Below, piece after piece: positions 1-8,988 of a DNA stretch of 64,000 nucleotides (its first letter is position 1; every line of letters begins with the position of its first letter). The DNA lies in assembly GCF_014651955.1 (NCBI RefSeq), contig NZ_BMXW01000002.1, forward strand, positions 328,779-392,778. The letters are read 5' to 3'. This DNA comes from Shewanella fodinae. Lineage in GTDB: Bacteria; Pseudomonadota; Gammaproteobacteria; Enterobacterales; Shewanellaceae. Below the pieces are notes generated by a model. That model did no database searches, was not told where the DNA came from, and saw nothing but the letters and a program-made list of their open reading frames with translations. The position numbers were made by a program, and so were the translations under genes.

Positions 1-701
1 TAAACCTCTTGTACGTCATCATGGTCTTCCAGCATATCGATAAGGCGCAGGAATTTTGGCGCCGTTTCTTCATCCAAATCAGCTTTGGTCGAAGGCACCA
101 TGGTCACTTCCGCGTTAACCGATTCAAACCCTGCCGCATCCAGTGCGTCTTTTACCGCACCGAAAGCACTGGGTGTGGTGTAAACATCAACAGAACTGTC
201 ATCATTGACCACAACATCATCAGCACCCGCTTCCAGTGCAACTTCCATAATGGCATCTTCATCGGTGCCTTCATCATAAGAAATCACTCCCTGTTTGGTG
301 AACAGGTAGGCAACTGAACCATCGGTACCTAAATTACCACCTGATTTGTTAAAGGCGTTACGCACACCAGTCACCGAGCGATTGCGGTTGTCGGTCATGC
401 ATTCCACCATCACGGCAGTGCCGCCGGGGCCATAACCTTCATAGACGATGGTTTCCAGATTTTCACCATCCAGCTCACCGGCACCACGTTTGATAGCGCG
501 ATCGACGGTATCGCGGGTCATGTTGTTAGACAGGGCCTTGTCTATTGCTGCCCGCAATCGAGGATTAGAATCGGGATCAGGGCCACCTTCACGAGCACTG
601 ACCGTCAGTTCCCGGATAAATTTGGTGAAAAGCTTACCGCGCTTAGCGTCTTGACGACCTTTGCGGTGTTTGATGTTGGCCCATTTACTATGACCTGCCA
701 T
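1..701 (-). CDS. yebC: YebC/TACO1-family protein (3' end beyond window)
   Basis: The minus-strand frame opens with [18 protein letters not shown], the hallmark N-terminus of the YebC/PmpR/TACO1 family, and continues in frame through all 233 visible codons to the left edge, where it reads DDVQEV. The usual protein is about 247 residues, so roughly the last 14 residues lie outside the window. A strong ribosome site (GAGGAG) sits 7 bases before the ATG. The family was named as transcriptional regulators; bacterial and mitochondrial members are now linked to translation, helping ribosomes through difficult stretches. It lies directly downstream of aspS on the same strand, separated by a spacer with alternative hairpins. 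The E. coli neighbour nudB is absent between them. Identity is very secure; the precise role in this organism is inference. Confidence 0.96.
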   Translation of the reverse strand, partial: MAGHSKWANIKHRKGRQDAKRGKLFTKFIRELTVSAREGGPDPDSNPRLRAAIDKALSNNMTRDTVDRAIKRGAGELDGENLETIVYEGYGPGGTAVMVECMTDNRNRSVTGVRNAFNKSGGNLGTDGSVAYLFTKQGVISYDEGTDEDAIMEVALEAGADDVVVNDDSSVDVYTTPSAFGAVKDALDAAGFESVNAEVTMVPSTKADLDEETAPKFLRLIDMLEDHDDVQEV

Positions 702-717
702 AAATCACTCCTCATGC

Positions 718-768
718 TATCAGGCAAACAGTGGCCTGATATAAACAGACCGAGGCCACTGGCCCCGG
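718..768 (-). promoter_or_regulatory. Three mutually exclusive hairpins in the aspS-yebC spacer
   Basis: Read as RNA from aspS towards yebC, four segments can pair 1:2, 2:3 or 3:4. Hairpin 1:2 is an 8-bp stem within 750-768 (loop of three, one G-U pair). Hairpin 2:3 pairs 753-761 with 729-737 (9 bp, perfect). Hairpin 3:4 pairs 734-741 with 718-725 (8 bp, perfect, 8-base loop), ending 17 bases before the yebC start codon. Neither end has a strong U-tract, so a simple terminator is not obvious. The layout resembles an attenuator or translation-control leader, or could be a processing site. Pairing is seen directly; regulation is inference. Confidence 0.45.
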
Positions 769-793
769 TTTGATTGCGGGTTAAACACTATAA

Positions 794-2572
794 TTATTCA
801 GCTTTATCGCTGTTTTTTGCCACTACATTGATCCCCAATTCCGCCAACTGTTGTGGGTTAGCGGGACTTGGTGCGTTGGTCAGCGGACAAGCCGCAGTAG
901 TGGTTTTCGGGAATGCCATCACGTCGCGGATAGAGCTAGCACCCGTCATCAACATCACCATACGGTCAAGGCCAAACGCCAGACCTGCATGTGGCGGAGT
1001 ACCATAGCGCAGCGCTTCCAACAAGAAGCCGAATTTTTCCTGCGCTTCTTCCTCTGCAATCCCCAGAATATTAAACACGGTGGACTGCATCTTCTGTTTG
1101 TGGATACGCACAGAACCGCCCCCTAATTCAACGCCGTTGAGCACCATATCGTAAGCATCAGACACTGCGGCACCAGGGTTGGCAGCCAACTCTTCGGCGG
1201 TGACTGAACTTGGCGCGGTAAACGGATGATGCACGGCATGCCAGCCACCATCAACCTTCTCAAACATCGGGAAGTCAATCACCCACAACGGGCGCCACTC
1301 GCCCTGTAACAGATTGAAATCCTGACCCAGCTTCAAACGCAACGCGCCCATCGCCTCTGCCACAACCGTGGCATTGTCAGCACCGAACAGCAGGATATCA
1401 CCATTTTGGGCTTCAGTGCGTGCCAGCAAAGCATTGACCACGTCTTCATTGAGGAACTTGAGGATTGGCGATTGAATGCCTTCTAATCCGGCGGCCAGAT
1501 CATTGACCTTCATCCACGCCAAACCTTTGGCACCAAACACACTGATATATTTACCGTAGTCATCAATCTGTTTACGTGACATGGCTGCGCCGCCCGGTAC
1601 CCGAATGGTGACTATGCGACCTTCGGCATCATTTGCCGGGCCTTTAAACACGGCAAATTCGACATCTTTAACTAGGTCAGCAATATCGACCAGCTCCAGC
1701 GGGTTACGCAGATCTGGCTTGTCCGAACCGAAACGACGCATCGCTTCTTGCCAAGTCATGACCGGGAATGTACCAAGGTCAACATTTAGCAGTTCTTGGA
1801 ATAACCCACGCACCATGTCTTCAGTGATCTCACGCACCTGCGCCGAGGTCAGAAATGAGGTTTCAATATCGATTTGGGTAAATTCAGGCTGACGGTCGGC
1901 ACGCAGATCTTCGTCACGGAAGCACTTAACAATCTGATAGTAACGGTCAAAACCAGACATCATCAGCAACTGCTTAAACAGCTGCGGTGACTGCGGCAAC
2001 GCAAAAAACTCACCTTTATAAGTGCGGCTTGGCACCAGATAATCACGCGCACCTTCCGGTGTGGCTTTGGTCAGAATGGGCGTTTCGATATCAAGGAAAC
2101 CATGGGTATCCATATAACGGCGCACTGCACTGGTCACCTGGGCACGGAACATCAACCGCTGTGTCATCTCAGGGCGGCGTAGATCCAGATACCGATATTT
2201 CAAGCGCTGCTCTTCGCTATTGTTCTGGTAGTTATCCAGACTCAGCGGTAACGGATCGGCGGCGTTGATAATCGTCAGTTCGGTTCCCAGCACTTCAATT
2301 TCGCCTGTCCGCATCTGGCTGTTCACTTGGCTTTCGGGACGAGCTCTGACAATCCCTTTGACCTGAACACAGAATTCAGCGCGCAGACTGCTGGCAACTT
2401 TGAACACCTCAGGCATATCCGGGTCGTATACCACCTGGATCAAACCTTCACGGTCACGAAGATCCAAAAATATCACGCCGCCGAGATCTCGACTGCGATT
2501 GACCCACCCTGCCAGGGTGACTTCTTGTCCAACGTGAGACTTGTTTACGTCTCCACAATAATGGCTGCGCAT
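794..2572 (-). CDS. aspS: Aspartyl-tRNA synthetase
   Basis: This class II synthetase charges tRNA-Asp with aspartate in the cytoplasm. The start is placed at [10 protein letters not shown], the usual beginning of bacterial AspRS, giving 592 residues against about 590 in E. coli; a longer in-frame extension with a different upstream ATG has no family support. The N-terminal OB anticodon-binding domain spans about residues 1-105 ([20 protein letters not shown]). The class II core includes RYLDLRR, the motif 2 region [18 protein letters not shown] and motif 3 GLAFGLDRM near the C-terminus. The bacterial GAD insertion lies between. It is transcribed towards yebC. A TTGGTA-N16-TATAAT promoter lies 60-87 bases upstream. 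The cognate tRNA-Asp gene is near 22.1 kb. Confidence 0.98.
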   Translation of the reverse strand: MRSHYCGDVNKSHVGQEVTLAGWVNRSRDLGGVIFLDLRDREGLIQVVYDPDMPEVFKVASSLRAEFCVQVKGIVRARPESQVNSQMRTGEIEVLGTELTIINAADPLPLSLDNYQNNSEEQRLKYRYLDLRRPEMTQRLMFRAQVTSAVRRYMDTHGFLDIETPILTKATPEGARDYLVPSRTYKGEFFALPQSPQLFKQLLMMSGFDRYYQIVKCFRDEDLRADRQPEFTQIDIETSFLTSAQVREITEDMVRGLFQELLNVDLGTFPVMTWQEAMRRFGSDKPDLRNPLELVDIADLVKDVEFAVFKGPANDAEGRIVTIRVPGGAAMSRKQIDDYGKYISVFGAKGLAWMKVNDLAAGLEGIQSPILKFLNEDVVNALLARTEAQNGDILLFGADNATVVAEAMGALRLKLGQDFNLLQGEWRPLWVIDFPMFEKVDGGWHAVHHPFTAPSSVTAEELAANPGAAVSDAYDMVLNGVELGGGSVRIHKQKMQSTVFNILGIAEEEAQEKFGFLLEALRYGTPPHAGLAFGLDRMVMLMTGASSIRDVMAFPKTTTAACPLTNAPSPANPQQLAELGINVVAKNSDKAE

Positions 2573-2631
2573 CTTATTATCCTTTGTTGCTGCCGGATGG
2601 CGCCGGAATGAATTACACAAATAAGGGCGGC

Positions 2632-2659
2632 ATTATATGAAAAAACTGCCGTTTACCAA
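2632..2659 (-). promoter_or_regulatory. Likely sigma-70 promoter for aspS
   Basis: On the minus strand TTGGTA (2654-2659) is followed after 16 bases by a perfect TATAAT (2632-2637). It points at aspS, 60 bases from the start codon. The match is visible; activity is inferred. Confidence 0.6.
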
Positions 2660-2715
2660 AGCCCTTCTGTTTCAGACGGTGAAGTATCAAACACTTTAAC
2701 TGCTTTGGCTATAGG

Positions 2716-2740
2716 CGGTTATTCGCCGGTTCAATAACCG
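2716..2740. repeat. 8-bp inverted repeat between aspS and cmoA
   Basis: CGGTTATT at 2716-2723 is the exact reverse complement of AATAACCG at 2733-2740, with a 9-base loop. It lies in the divergent promoter region, upstream of a candidate cmoA promoter and about 60 bases upstream of the aspS -35 box. It could be an operator or a hairpin. No regulator is recognised. Confidence 0.35.
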
Positions 2741-2770
2741 TTCAAAATTCCGCCAGAAATTCGCTAAAAT
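2741..2770 (+). promoter_or_regulatory. Candidate sigma-70 promoter for cmoA-cmoB
   Basis: TTCAAA (2741-2746) and TAAAAT (2765-2770) are separated by 18 bases and lie about 100 bases upstream of the chosen cmoA start. The match is moderate. Confidence 0.35.
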
Positions 2771-2871
2771 ATGCCATTCATATATGCAGTTTGCGATATA
2801 TTGGCGGCAAACTTGCTGCCGCACTCAAGCATTCGGTAAAATGCGGCGGTTTTCTCCTATCAGATATGCTC

Positions 2872-3603
2872 ATGAACAGTTCTCAGGACACCATTTACGC
2901 AACTATGCACGACCAGGTTGCAGATTTTACCTTTGATGACCGGGTTGCTGGCGTTTTTAGCGATATGATCAAACGCTCAGTTCCCGGTTACGGCCAGATA
3001 GTTAACACGATTGGCGATTTTGCCAAGCGTTTGGTGACACATAACAGCCAAGTCTATGACCTAGGTTGTTCACTCGGTGCGGCAACGTTAAGTATCAGGC
3101 GCCATATTGAAAACCGACAGTGCCGCATCATTGCCGTGGATAATTCAGCGGCAATGGTCGAGCGTTGCCGCGAAAACTTGGCGGCATATGTGAGCAACAC
3201 CCCTGTTGAACTATTGTGCGCCGATATCCGTGATATTACTTTTGAGAATGCATCACTGGTAGTGCTCAACTTTACCCTACAGTTTTTACCGCCAGCAGAA
3301 CGCGATACGCTGCTAACTCGGATTTATCAGGGGTTATTGCCAGGTGGAGCCTTAATCATTTCAGAAAAGTTGCGCTTTGAAGATGCCACCATCCAACAGT
3401 TGATTGAAGCCCAACACTTGGATTTCAAACGTGCCAATGGTTACAGTGAGTTAGAGATCAGTCAGAAACGCAGTGCACTGGAAAACGTGATGAAAACCGA
3501 CACGCTCGAGCAACATTATGCCAGATTTGCCAAAGCCGGTTTCCAGCATGCCAATCTCTGGTTTCAGTGTTTTAATTTTGCCTCAATGGTAGCAATCAAG
3601 TGA
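2872..3603 (+). CDS. cmoA: Carboxy-SAM synthase CmoA
   Basis: CmoA makes carboxy-S-adenosyl-L-methionine from SAM and prephenate; CmoB uses it to convert 5-hydroxyuridine at tRNA position 34 to 5-oxyacetyluridine. The class I methyltransferase fold shows the glycine-rich motif [14 protein letters not shown] and the acidic ribose-binding [14 protein letters not shown], then [10 protein letters not shown] and [14 protein letters not shown]. The N-terminus contains [20 protein letters not shown], matching the CmoA family. I chose the ATG at 2872 (243 residues, against about 247 in E. coli); an ATG two codons upstream is possible, while the longest frame would add about 27 unsupported residues. 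The stop overlaps the cmoB start by four bases, so the two are translationally coupled. Confidence 0.95.
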   Translation: MNSSQDTIYATMHDQVADFTFDDRVAGVFSDMIKRSVPGYGQIVNTIGDFAKRLVTHNSQVYDLGCSLGAATLSIRRHIENRQCRIIAVDNSAAMVERCRENLAAYVSNTPVELLCADIRDITFENASLVVLNFTLQFLPPAERDTLLTRIYQGLLPGGALIISEKLRFEDATIQQLIEAQHLDFKRANGYSELEISQKRSALENVMKTDTLEQHYARFAKAGFQHANLWFQCFNFASMVAIK

Positions 3604-4568
3604 TTAGTTTCAGCAGTTTTTATCAGGATATTGCCGATTCTCAACTCAGTAGTCTGTTGGAAAGCCTGCCAGCCAAATTAGGCAATTGGCAACGTGAGAA
3701 TAATCACGGTGCGTTGCCTAAATGGGAAAAAACCTTGGCTAAACTCAACTACCCGGCACCAGACAAGCTTGATTTCGCCGACAGTGTTACAGTGGGCAGT
3801 GGCCAGCAGCTTTCCGCAGGGCAACGCGAGAAGTTGGAAAATCTGCTGCAATTACTGCACCCTTGGCGCAAAGGGCCATATGACATCCACGGCATCCACA
3901 TCGATACTGAGTGGCGTTCAGACTGGAAATGGCAACGAGTGGCCCCCCACATCAGCCCGCTGCAAAACCGTACAATATTGGACGTTGGTTGTGGTAGTGG
4001 TTATCACATGTGGCGTATGTACGGAGCAGCCGCCAGAATGGTGGTAGGAATTGACCCTTCACCGCTGTTTTTATGCCAATTCGAGGCGGTTAAAAAACTT
4101 GCAGGAGGCCAGTTCCCTGTTCATCTGTTGCCATTAGGCATCGAAGATATGCCAGCTTCGGAAGCCTTTGATACTGTATTTTCTATGGGCGTGCTCTACC
4201 ACAGAAAATCGCCAATTGAACACTTACTGCAATTGCGCGACCAGCTACGCGATGGCGGCGAATTAATTCTGGAAACCTTGGTCATCGATGGCGATCAACA
4301 AACCGTATTGGTACCGGAAGATCGCTATGGCAAAATGAACAACGTCTGGTTTATTCCATCAGTTGCAGCTCTGGAACTGTGGCTTAGACGTTGTGATTTC
4401 AAAGAGATCCGTTGTGTTAACCTTGATGTCACGTCATTAGCGGAGCAGCGCACAACGCCGTGGATGCGCAATGAATCTTTGGTGGATTATCTCGATCCAA
4501 ACAATATAGATCTTACCGTTGAAGGCTATCCCGCCCCTAAGAGAGCCACTATTATTGCGGTAAAGTAA
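3600..4568 (+). CDS. cmoB: tRNA U34 carboxymethyltransferase CmoB
   Basis: CmoB transfers the carboxymethyl group of carboxy-SAM to 5-hydroxyuridine-34 of tRNA, giving cmo5U and widening codon reading. The gene begins with GTG inside the cmoA stop (GTGA overlap). The product is 322 residues, the normal length (about 323). Visible family signatures are [20 protein letters not shown], the SAM-binding [47 protein letters not shown] and the C-terminal [15 protein letters not shown]. Nothing looks truncated. Directly downstream lies an unrelated secreted protein gene in the same direction with a separate ribosome site. Confidence 0.97.
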   Translation: MISFSSFYQDIADSQLSSLLESLPAKLGNWQRENNHGALPKWEKTLAKLNYPAPDKLDFADSVTVGSGQQLSAGQREKLENLLQLLHPWRKGPYDIHGIHIDTEWRSDWKWQRVAPHISPLQNRTILDVGCGSGYHMWRMYGAAARMVVGIDPSPLFLCQFEAVKKLAGGQFPVHLLPLGIEDMPASEAFDTVFSMGVLYHRKSPIEHLLQLRDQLRDGGELILETLVIDGDQQTVLVPEDRYGKMNNVWFIPSVAALELWLRRCDFKEIRCVNLDVTSLAEQRTTPWMRNESLVDYLDPNNIDLTVEGYPAPKRATIIAVK

Positions 4569-4648
4569 AAAAATAGTCGCGCTAAACGGTAATAAGGAAA
4601 TTGTGCCATCGGATGGCCTTGGCAACGTCACCAAAAAGGAATGCCCTA

Positions 4649-6388
4649 TTGCCGATACCAACATCAAAATGCCTGAAACTGCTTGCAGTACTGTGCTGCG
4701 GCGGTCTTGCAACCACCGCCGCCGCCAATAATGGGGCGATTCCACTGTTGCTAAATCAGTGTCTTAATTACAGTACGGATTTTCATCCTGATTTCAGCTC
4801 GGCCATTGCGTTAGAGCGGCAGACTATCGGTTTGCAGAATATCGGTGATCAGGTGAATTATTACCGCAGCTTCCCACTACCAAATGCAGCCAGAGAAGCG
4901 CTATTACAGTGCCAACTGACACTGGCAGATGCCGTTGACCGGGTACTGACCAATCCGCAACTCCCACAGTTGATTGTCCAAATGCGCCACACTGATTCGC
5001 CCGGGCTTGGGCCACTGGCACAGAAATATCAGTATCTGTTGACGCATCAGCTACCACTGGAACAAAAAGCTGGACTCAGTACCGCTCAAGCTAGCATTCG
5101 GCAACACTTAAAGAGCGATAATTTTCAGCTGCTGCTTGGTGACTGTGCACTACCTTCATCAGAACCAGAGATAACAACTGGAAACGTATCCACACCAGCA
5201 TCAGAGCAGACTGCAGACAATAAACAGCGGCTGGTGCGCAATATCGCCAGCTATTTGATACAACAACCAGATGAACATTGCCGCTATGAAGTATGGCGAC
5301 GTTACCAATCCCGAGCTAAAGCGTCGATCAAGCCAATGCTATCGAGAATACTGCAGCTACGGCAACAGCAGGCTATCAGTGCCGGAGCCAATAACTACGC
5401 CGATTTTTTATTGCGACAACAGTTAATTGGCTCCACTGAGCAATTATCAAAATTTTTGAATTCAATGACAACAAAATTACCGATATCGCCGTGGAATATC
5501 GGTATAGAACTAGCAAAGTTGCCATCAACAAAAGTAGATACCATGCCGAGCAGCGCCTTCGTAAAGACCATACTGTCGCGGTTGCAGTCTTTAGGGATAA
5601 GCCATGAATATATTAATGAACATTGGATCCGCTTGTGGCATAAACACCGTCTTTTAGGGGAAATCCTGCTGTCAGATGCGCCCCAAAATCGTCATTTACT
5701 GATCCGCCGCAGCGTCATTGGTCAGCAATCAGGGCAAAGTCAGTTAGCGTTGAAATCACAACTGAAAACCCTGTGGGACTACCAAACAGCAGTGAGCGCG
5801 ATAAGTGAAGCTGTCACACAGTTGGCATCTGGCGGCCGCTATTATCTTGATAATGGTTTTGCCTTACCCCAGGATGCCGGCAGAGTGGGTGAATTATGGT
5901 TAGAGCATTTTCTCAGCGCCGCTTTTAGCCATGAACTGCAACCACAACCGCACAGTCGGGAGCAGCTTGCTGAGGATTATCGCCAGCATTTGGCACTATT
6001 CCAGGCGTCAGTCGCACTAACGTTTTACCAACAGCCTGATGCAACACCGTCACCAGAGATTTATGCTTCTCTGTTTGCCGGTCGTTGGCCGGAAGCTGAG
6101 GATTACGCATACTCATTCAATGCAATCGCGGATGCTGGGCCATTAGTGTATGAACCGTTGTGGCAACAAATCATTGCCTTAGCCATTTACCAGACCACGA
6201 CCGCTTGCTCCGCCAATCAACTTTTTGATGAGTTGGTGGTAAATGAAGACAGCAGCGGTATCGAACCATTAATGGAAAAAATCTGGGGAACAAATACCCT
6301 TGACCGCATCATTGCACAGATCCATCAAGGTCAGTTTGTTGCTGATCATCTACCCTCCTGGTGTCCTTTAGAGCACTTCACGCCCTGA
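4649..6388 (+). CDS. Secreted M3-peptidase-like protein lacking a visible zinc motif
   Basis: I start this at TTG 4649, which has a well-spaced AAGGA and yields a clean signal peptide (KCLKLLAVLCCGGLATTAAA), predicting export; the mature part is about 555 residues. Two stretches resemble thimet/oligopeptidase A-type M3 peptidases: an arginine-rich helix followed by ILQLRQQQAISAGANNYADF (about residues 230-255), and a C-terminal IYASLFAGRWPEAEDYAYSF. The zinc motif HExxH plus a downstream glutamate, required for M3 catalysis, is not found anywhere in the frame. Either it is a degenerate, non-catalytic relative or my family assignment is too generous. Two clustered cysteines in the signal region do not form a good lipobox. 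It stands alone between cmoB and a LysR regulator. Function unknown. Confidence 0.6.
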   Translation: MPIPTSKCLKLLAVLCCGGLATTAAANNGAIPLLLNQCLNYSTDFHPDFSSAIALERQTIGLQNIGDQVNYYRSFPLPNAAREALLQCQLTLADAVDRVLTNPQLPQLIVQMRHTDSPGLGPLAQKYQYLLTHQLPLEQKAGLSTAQASIRQHLKSDNFQLLLGDCALPSSEPEITTGNVSTPASEQTADNKQRLVRNIASYLIQQPDEHCRYEVWRRYQSRAKASIKPMLSRILQLRQQQAISAGANNYADFLLRQQLIGSTEQLSKFLNSMTTKLPISPWNIGIELAKLPSTKVDTMPSSAFVKTILSRLQSLGISHEYINEHWIRLWHKHRLLGEILLSDAPQNRHLLIRRSVIGQQSGQSQLALKSQLKTLWDYQTAVSAISEAVTQLASGGRYYLDNGFALPQDAGRVGELWLEHFLSAAFSHELQPQPHSREQLAEDYRQHLALFQASVALTFYQQPDATPSPEIYASLFAGRWPEAEDYAYSFNAIADAGPLVYEPLWQQIIALAIYQTTTACSANQLFDELVVNEDSSGIEPLMEKIWGTNTLDRIIAQIHQGQFVADHLPSWCPLEHFTP

Positions 6389-6473
6389 GGTAAATATTGA
6401 AATGCAGTGTAAATTGACGGAATCGCCCTCACTGACACAGCATCGAGCGAATTTTGTTTGAATATTTCGAAAG

Positions 6474-6508
6474 AAATTAGCATGATGGAGCATCAAATCA
6501 GCTAATTT
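6474..6508. promoter_or_regulatory. Inverted repeat upstream of a LysR gene
   Basis: AAATTAGC (6474-6481) and GCTAATTT (6501-6508) are perfect inverse repeats around a 19-base AT-rich centre, ending six bases before the LysR start codon at 6514. LysR regulators commonly bind dyads near their own promoter, so autoregulation is plausible. The position is also compatible with a hairpin that would affect translation, as no clear ribosome site is seen. Confidence 0.35.
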
Positions 6509-6513
6509 TTACG

Positions 6514-7419
6514 ATGATGCATAGACCAAAATCCACACTGGAACAATGGCGTATTCTGCAAGCGGTAGTTGACTTCGGCGGCTATGCGCAGGCTGCAGAT
6601 AAACTCAACAAGAGCCAGTCATCGCTAAATCACGCCGTAGCCAAGCTGCAATCACAACTCGGTATTCAATTACTCGAAGTCCGTGGTAGAAAAGCTTATC
6701 TCACAGAACAGGGTGAAGTGCTATTGCGGCGTTCTCGTCATGTAACACAAGCTGTCGGCGAGTTGGAGCAACTTGCCAACAACCTGGAGCAAGGCTGGGA
6801 GCCAACATTAATCGTTGCCAGGGAACTGGTATACCCCATGGATAAGTTGACGGACGCATTGGCGGCATTCCTACCCGAAAGTCGCGGTACTCGTATCACT
6901 GTTGTCGATACTGTGATCAACGGCACTAGTGAATTGATTCAGAATAACCAAGTAGATATCGCAATATGTGGTATCCCTCCCAAAGGTTATATCGCTCAGC
7001 CCCTATGTGAACTGGATTTTTATCTGGTATGTCATCCTTCACATCCATTGGCACTGACCCCAGAACTGGAAGATGACCACATCTTGGCGCAGCATCTGCA
7101 GATAGTCATCAAGGATACCGGAGTTAACTCACAGCAGGAAACGGGTTGGCTAAAAGCGGAACAACGCTGGACTGTGAGTAATTTCCATGAGGCCAAAGTG
7201 ATTCTCAGTAAAGGCATTGGGTTCTGCTGGGTACCGGCACATATGGTCGAAAAAGAATTGGCGAATGGTGATTTGGTGCGATTAAAGATCAAAGGTTCGA
7301 GTTGCCGGAGAATTGTGCTGACACTAGTCGTCCCCCAAAGAGATAAGCAGGGTCCCGCGTCTAAATTGCTAGAAGCTTTGATTTTAGCCCAACATGGGGA
7401 GTTACCGCGTAGCAACTAA
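6514..7419 (+). CDS. LysR-family transcriptional regulator
   Basis: This 301-residue protein has the LysR layout: an N-terminal winged helix-turn-helix (about residues 8-66, QWRILQAVVDFGGYAQAADKL followed by QSSLNHAVAKLQSQLGIQLL) and a two-lobed effector-binding domain (about 95-295). The effector is not predictable from sequence. The HTH starts LEQWRILQAVVDFGGYAQAA rather than the more usual M-x-L-xx-L, but spacing is normal. Its stop overlaps the stop of the convergent SprA-like gene by four bases. No ribosome site is evident in front of the ATG pair at 6514/6517, which follows an inverted repeat. The upstream secreted M3-like gene is in the same direction and may be a target; that is inference. 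Confidence 0.88.
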   Translation: MMHRPKSTLEQWRILQAVVDFGGYAQAADKLNKSQSSLNHAVAKLQSQLGIQLLEVRGRKAYLTEQGEVLLRRSRHVTQAVGELEQLANNLEQGWEPTLIVARELVYPMDKLTDALAAFLPESRGTRITVVDTVINGTSELIQNNQVDIAICGIPPKGYIAQPLCELDFYLVCHPSHPLALTPELEDDHILAQHLQIVIKDTGVNSQQETGWLKAEQRWTVSNFHEAKVILSKGIGFCWVPAHMVEKELANGDLVRLKIKGSSCRRIVLTLVVPQRDKQGPASKLLEALILAQHGELPRSN

Positions 7420-8408
7420 GCAGCAGCAAAAGCCGATTGATTACCCACATAGTGAGGATCTTGTTGCTGCAATTGCTGCTCTTCTAACGTTGCATTAGGC
7501 AGGCTGATATTATCAAGATCATGGGCTGCAACGGGTGGCAGACTACGATCTTCACTCGAAGCATGATGTTGTTGAGCATTCACCTGTCCCATAATTCTGG
7601 CAATACTCAACGGATAAGCATTGACGTTATCCTGGGCAGATTGTTCACTGTCGGCAACAGGCGTCTGCGAGGTATACTGTTTTGCCGCGTCGCTGACTAA
7701 CTGAGGATCAGTGCCACTACGCTGTGCAGTGAGCTGTTCTCTTGCGCTGTTATACTTGCGCATCGCTTCTGCTGCCACCTGAATATCCGCAGAAGAAGGA
7801 TCATTGGGTGCCATTGCCGCCGCATAAACCTGTTTCATTTTATTCATGGTTGCTTGAGGATCGCTAGGGATCACCGACACATCAATGTCCACTTCCCCAT
7901 TTACGGCATATCGCTTGCCGTCCACACCATCTTCGTAATCAAACTGAGGTTGTCCGGCATAAACACCGCCAACGGTGGCATGCGCCCGCTCGTGAGTGCG
8001 AACCTCATCATCCCGCTGCTTAAGCTGTTCTAATTGCTGCTGTTGCTGCGGTGATTGTGCCACAGTAGCACTATCGCCGTTGGCTTTGTCGGTACTGTCA
8101 TTCTGACTCGCATCATCAATGGCAGCATCCTGTTCTGTGGTAGTTTCTGTTCCATTGTCCGTTAAAGCAGCGGCCCCTAATACGCCTAATGACAAACTGA
8201 CTAATCCAGAACGGTTTCTTTGAGGCAATACGGCTGAGCTATCTGCAGACAGCACAGCCGTATTAATATCAGTATTGTTATAACGAGAATTACTTACTGC
8301 GGAATGAAGATTGGCAGACGCTTCCAAGCTGACTGGCACAGTAACAACCGCACTGTTACTGAGGCTAGTCACGGTTGGCGCTTTCAGAGAAAGAAGCGCC
8401 GGGAACAT
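7416..8408 (-). CDS. SprA-related putative metalloprotease (HExxH)
   Basis: The 330-residue product carries the conserved block of the SprA-related / CJM1_0395-type family: DDEVRTHERAHATVGGVYAG at about residues 133-152, followed by FDYEDGVDGKRYAVNGEVDI. HERAH (139-143) fits the zincin HExxH pattern, so a metalloprotease activity has been proposed for the family, though I know of no firm substrate. Flanking regions are low-complexity, rich in Gln, Ser, Thr and Asp, and probably disordered. No signal peptide is convincing. The ATG at 8408 has a GAGG site and starts one base after the upstream small gene stops, so the two form an operon. A perfect palindrome lies in front of that operon. Longer upstream starts are disfavoured because they run into the small gene. 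Confidence 0.75.
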   Translation of the reverse strand: MFPALLSLKAPTVTSLSNSAVVTVPVSLEASANLHSAVSNSRYNNTDINTAVLSADSSAVLPQRNRSGLVSLSLGVLGAAALTDNGTETTTEQDAAIDDASQNDSTDKANGDSATVAQSPQQQQQLEQLKQRDDEVRTHERAHATVGGVYAGQPQFDYEDGVDGKRYAVNGEVDIDVSVIPSDPQATMNKMKQVYAAAMAPNDPSSADIQVAAEAMRKYNSAREQLTAQRSGTDPQLVSDAAKQYTSQTPVADSEQSAQDNVNAYPLSIARIMGQVNAQQHHASSEDRSLPPVAAHDLDNISLPNATLEEQQLQQQDPHYVGNQSAFAAA

Positions 8409-8409
8409 G

Positions 8410-8685
8410 TTAAACCTCGATATCAATAATGCTGCCGAGAGTGTCAGAAGCTCGTTGCAGCACATTTACAGAAGCTTCACCTTGACGCTCAGAAGCCATA
8501 GCGGAAACCAGAGCACTGGTGGTGTCTGGGCTGCTGACAGAGGCCACAGAGCTACTCGTGTCTGTCGAGGTCGGGGACGCTGGTGATACGGATGCTTGAG
8601 CCACATCAACAGTGGCTTGGGTCAGACCTGATTGAGCGGCTTGCAGTCCCTGAACTCCGGCAGCAAAAGCGGACTGTATTTGCAT
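8410..8685 (-). CDS. Small helical protein, flagellar-rod-like N-terminus
   Basis: A 91-residue protein starting MQIQSAFAAGVQGLQAAQSG. The first ATG (8691) abuts the GGAGGA ribosome site, so the second ATG at 8685, six bases further, is the better start. The N-terminal 33 residues form a heptad-friendly Ala/Gln/Val helix similar in style to the N-termini of flagellar rod and hook proteins (xxGLxAAQxxLxxxxxxxA). The middle is a Ser/Thr/Val linker, and the C-terminus SVNVLQRASDTLGSIIDIEV is again helical. This resemblance is only pattern-level and I would not call it a flagellar protein. It is co-transcribed with the SprA-like gene (one-base gap), so it may be its partner or substrate. Confidence 0.65.
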   Translation of the reverse strand: MQIQSAFAAGVQGLQAAQSGLTQATVDVAQASVSPASPTSTDTSSSVASVSSPDTTSALVSAMASERQGEASVNVLQRASDTLGSIIDIEV

Positions 8686-8715
8686 GGTCATTCCTCCAAC
8701 AATAAAGATGTGTTG

Positions 8716-8734
8716 TAGTGTATGTCATACACTA
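8716..8734. promoter_or_regulatory. Perfect 19-bp palindrome upstream of the SprA-like operon
   Basis: TAGTGTATGTCATACACTA has 9-bp perfect arms around one central base and ends 31 bases upstream of the small-gene start. This looks like a dimer-bound repressor operator, or an mRNA hairpin in the leader. No family-specific consensus is recognised. The rest of the 303-base gap to trhA (8686-8988) is AT-rich, with no other convincing feature. Confidence 0.5.
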
Positions 8735-8988
8735 ACATTGTTTGATTATTGTTCAAATTGGCATCCATGTACAGTGTTAGTCCTACTCTGGCCGTGTAAA
8801 AATTGCCAAATAGCTGCTACGGCCCTGCATGGTTGTGTGTATTCGCTGATTGGTCGCAACAACAAAAGGCGTTTATAGTCATAGCCGATAAAATTTTTAG
8901 CTAACACATGTTCACTTAAATATAGTAATTGATTATTGCTGTTGTTACACTCAAGGCAACAAAATTGGCAGGTTGAGAAACTATCGTC

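Noticed and set aside
9..317. Plus-strand frame opposite yebC
   Set aside because: Antisense shadow of the yebC coding sequence.
8884..8891. GCCGATAA, an exact sigma-28 (FliA) -10 motif upstream of trhA
   Set aside because: No acceptable TAAA-type -35 element at the right spacing, and trhA has no flagellar link.
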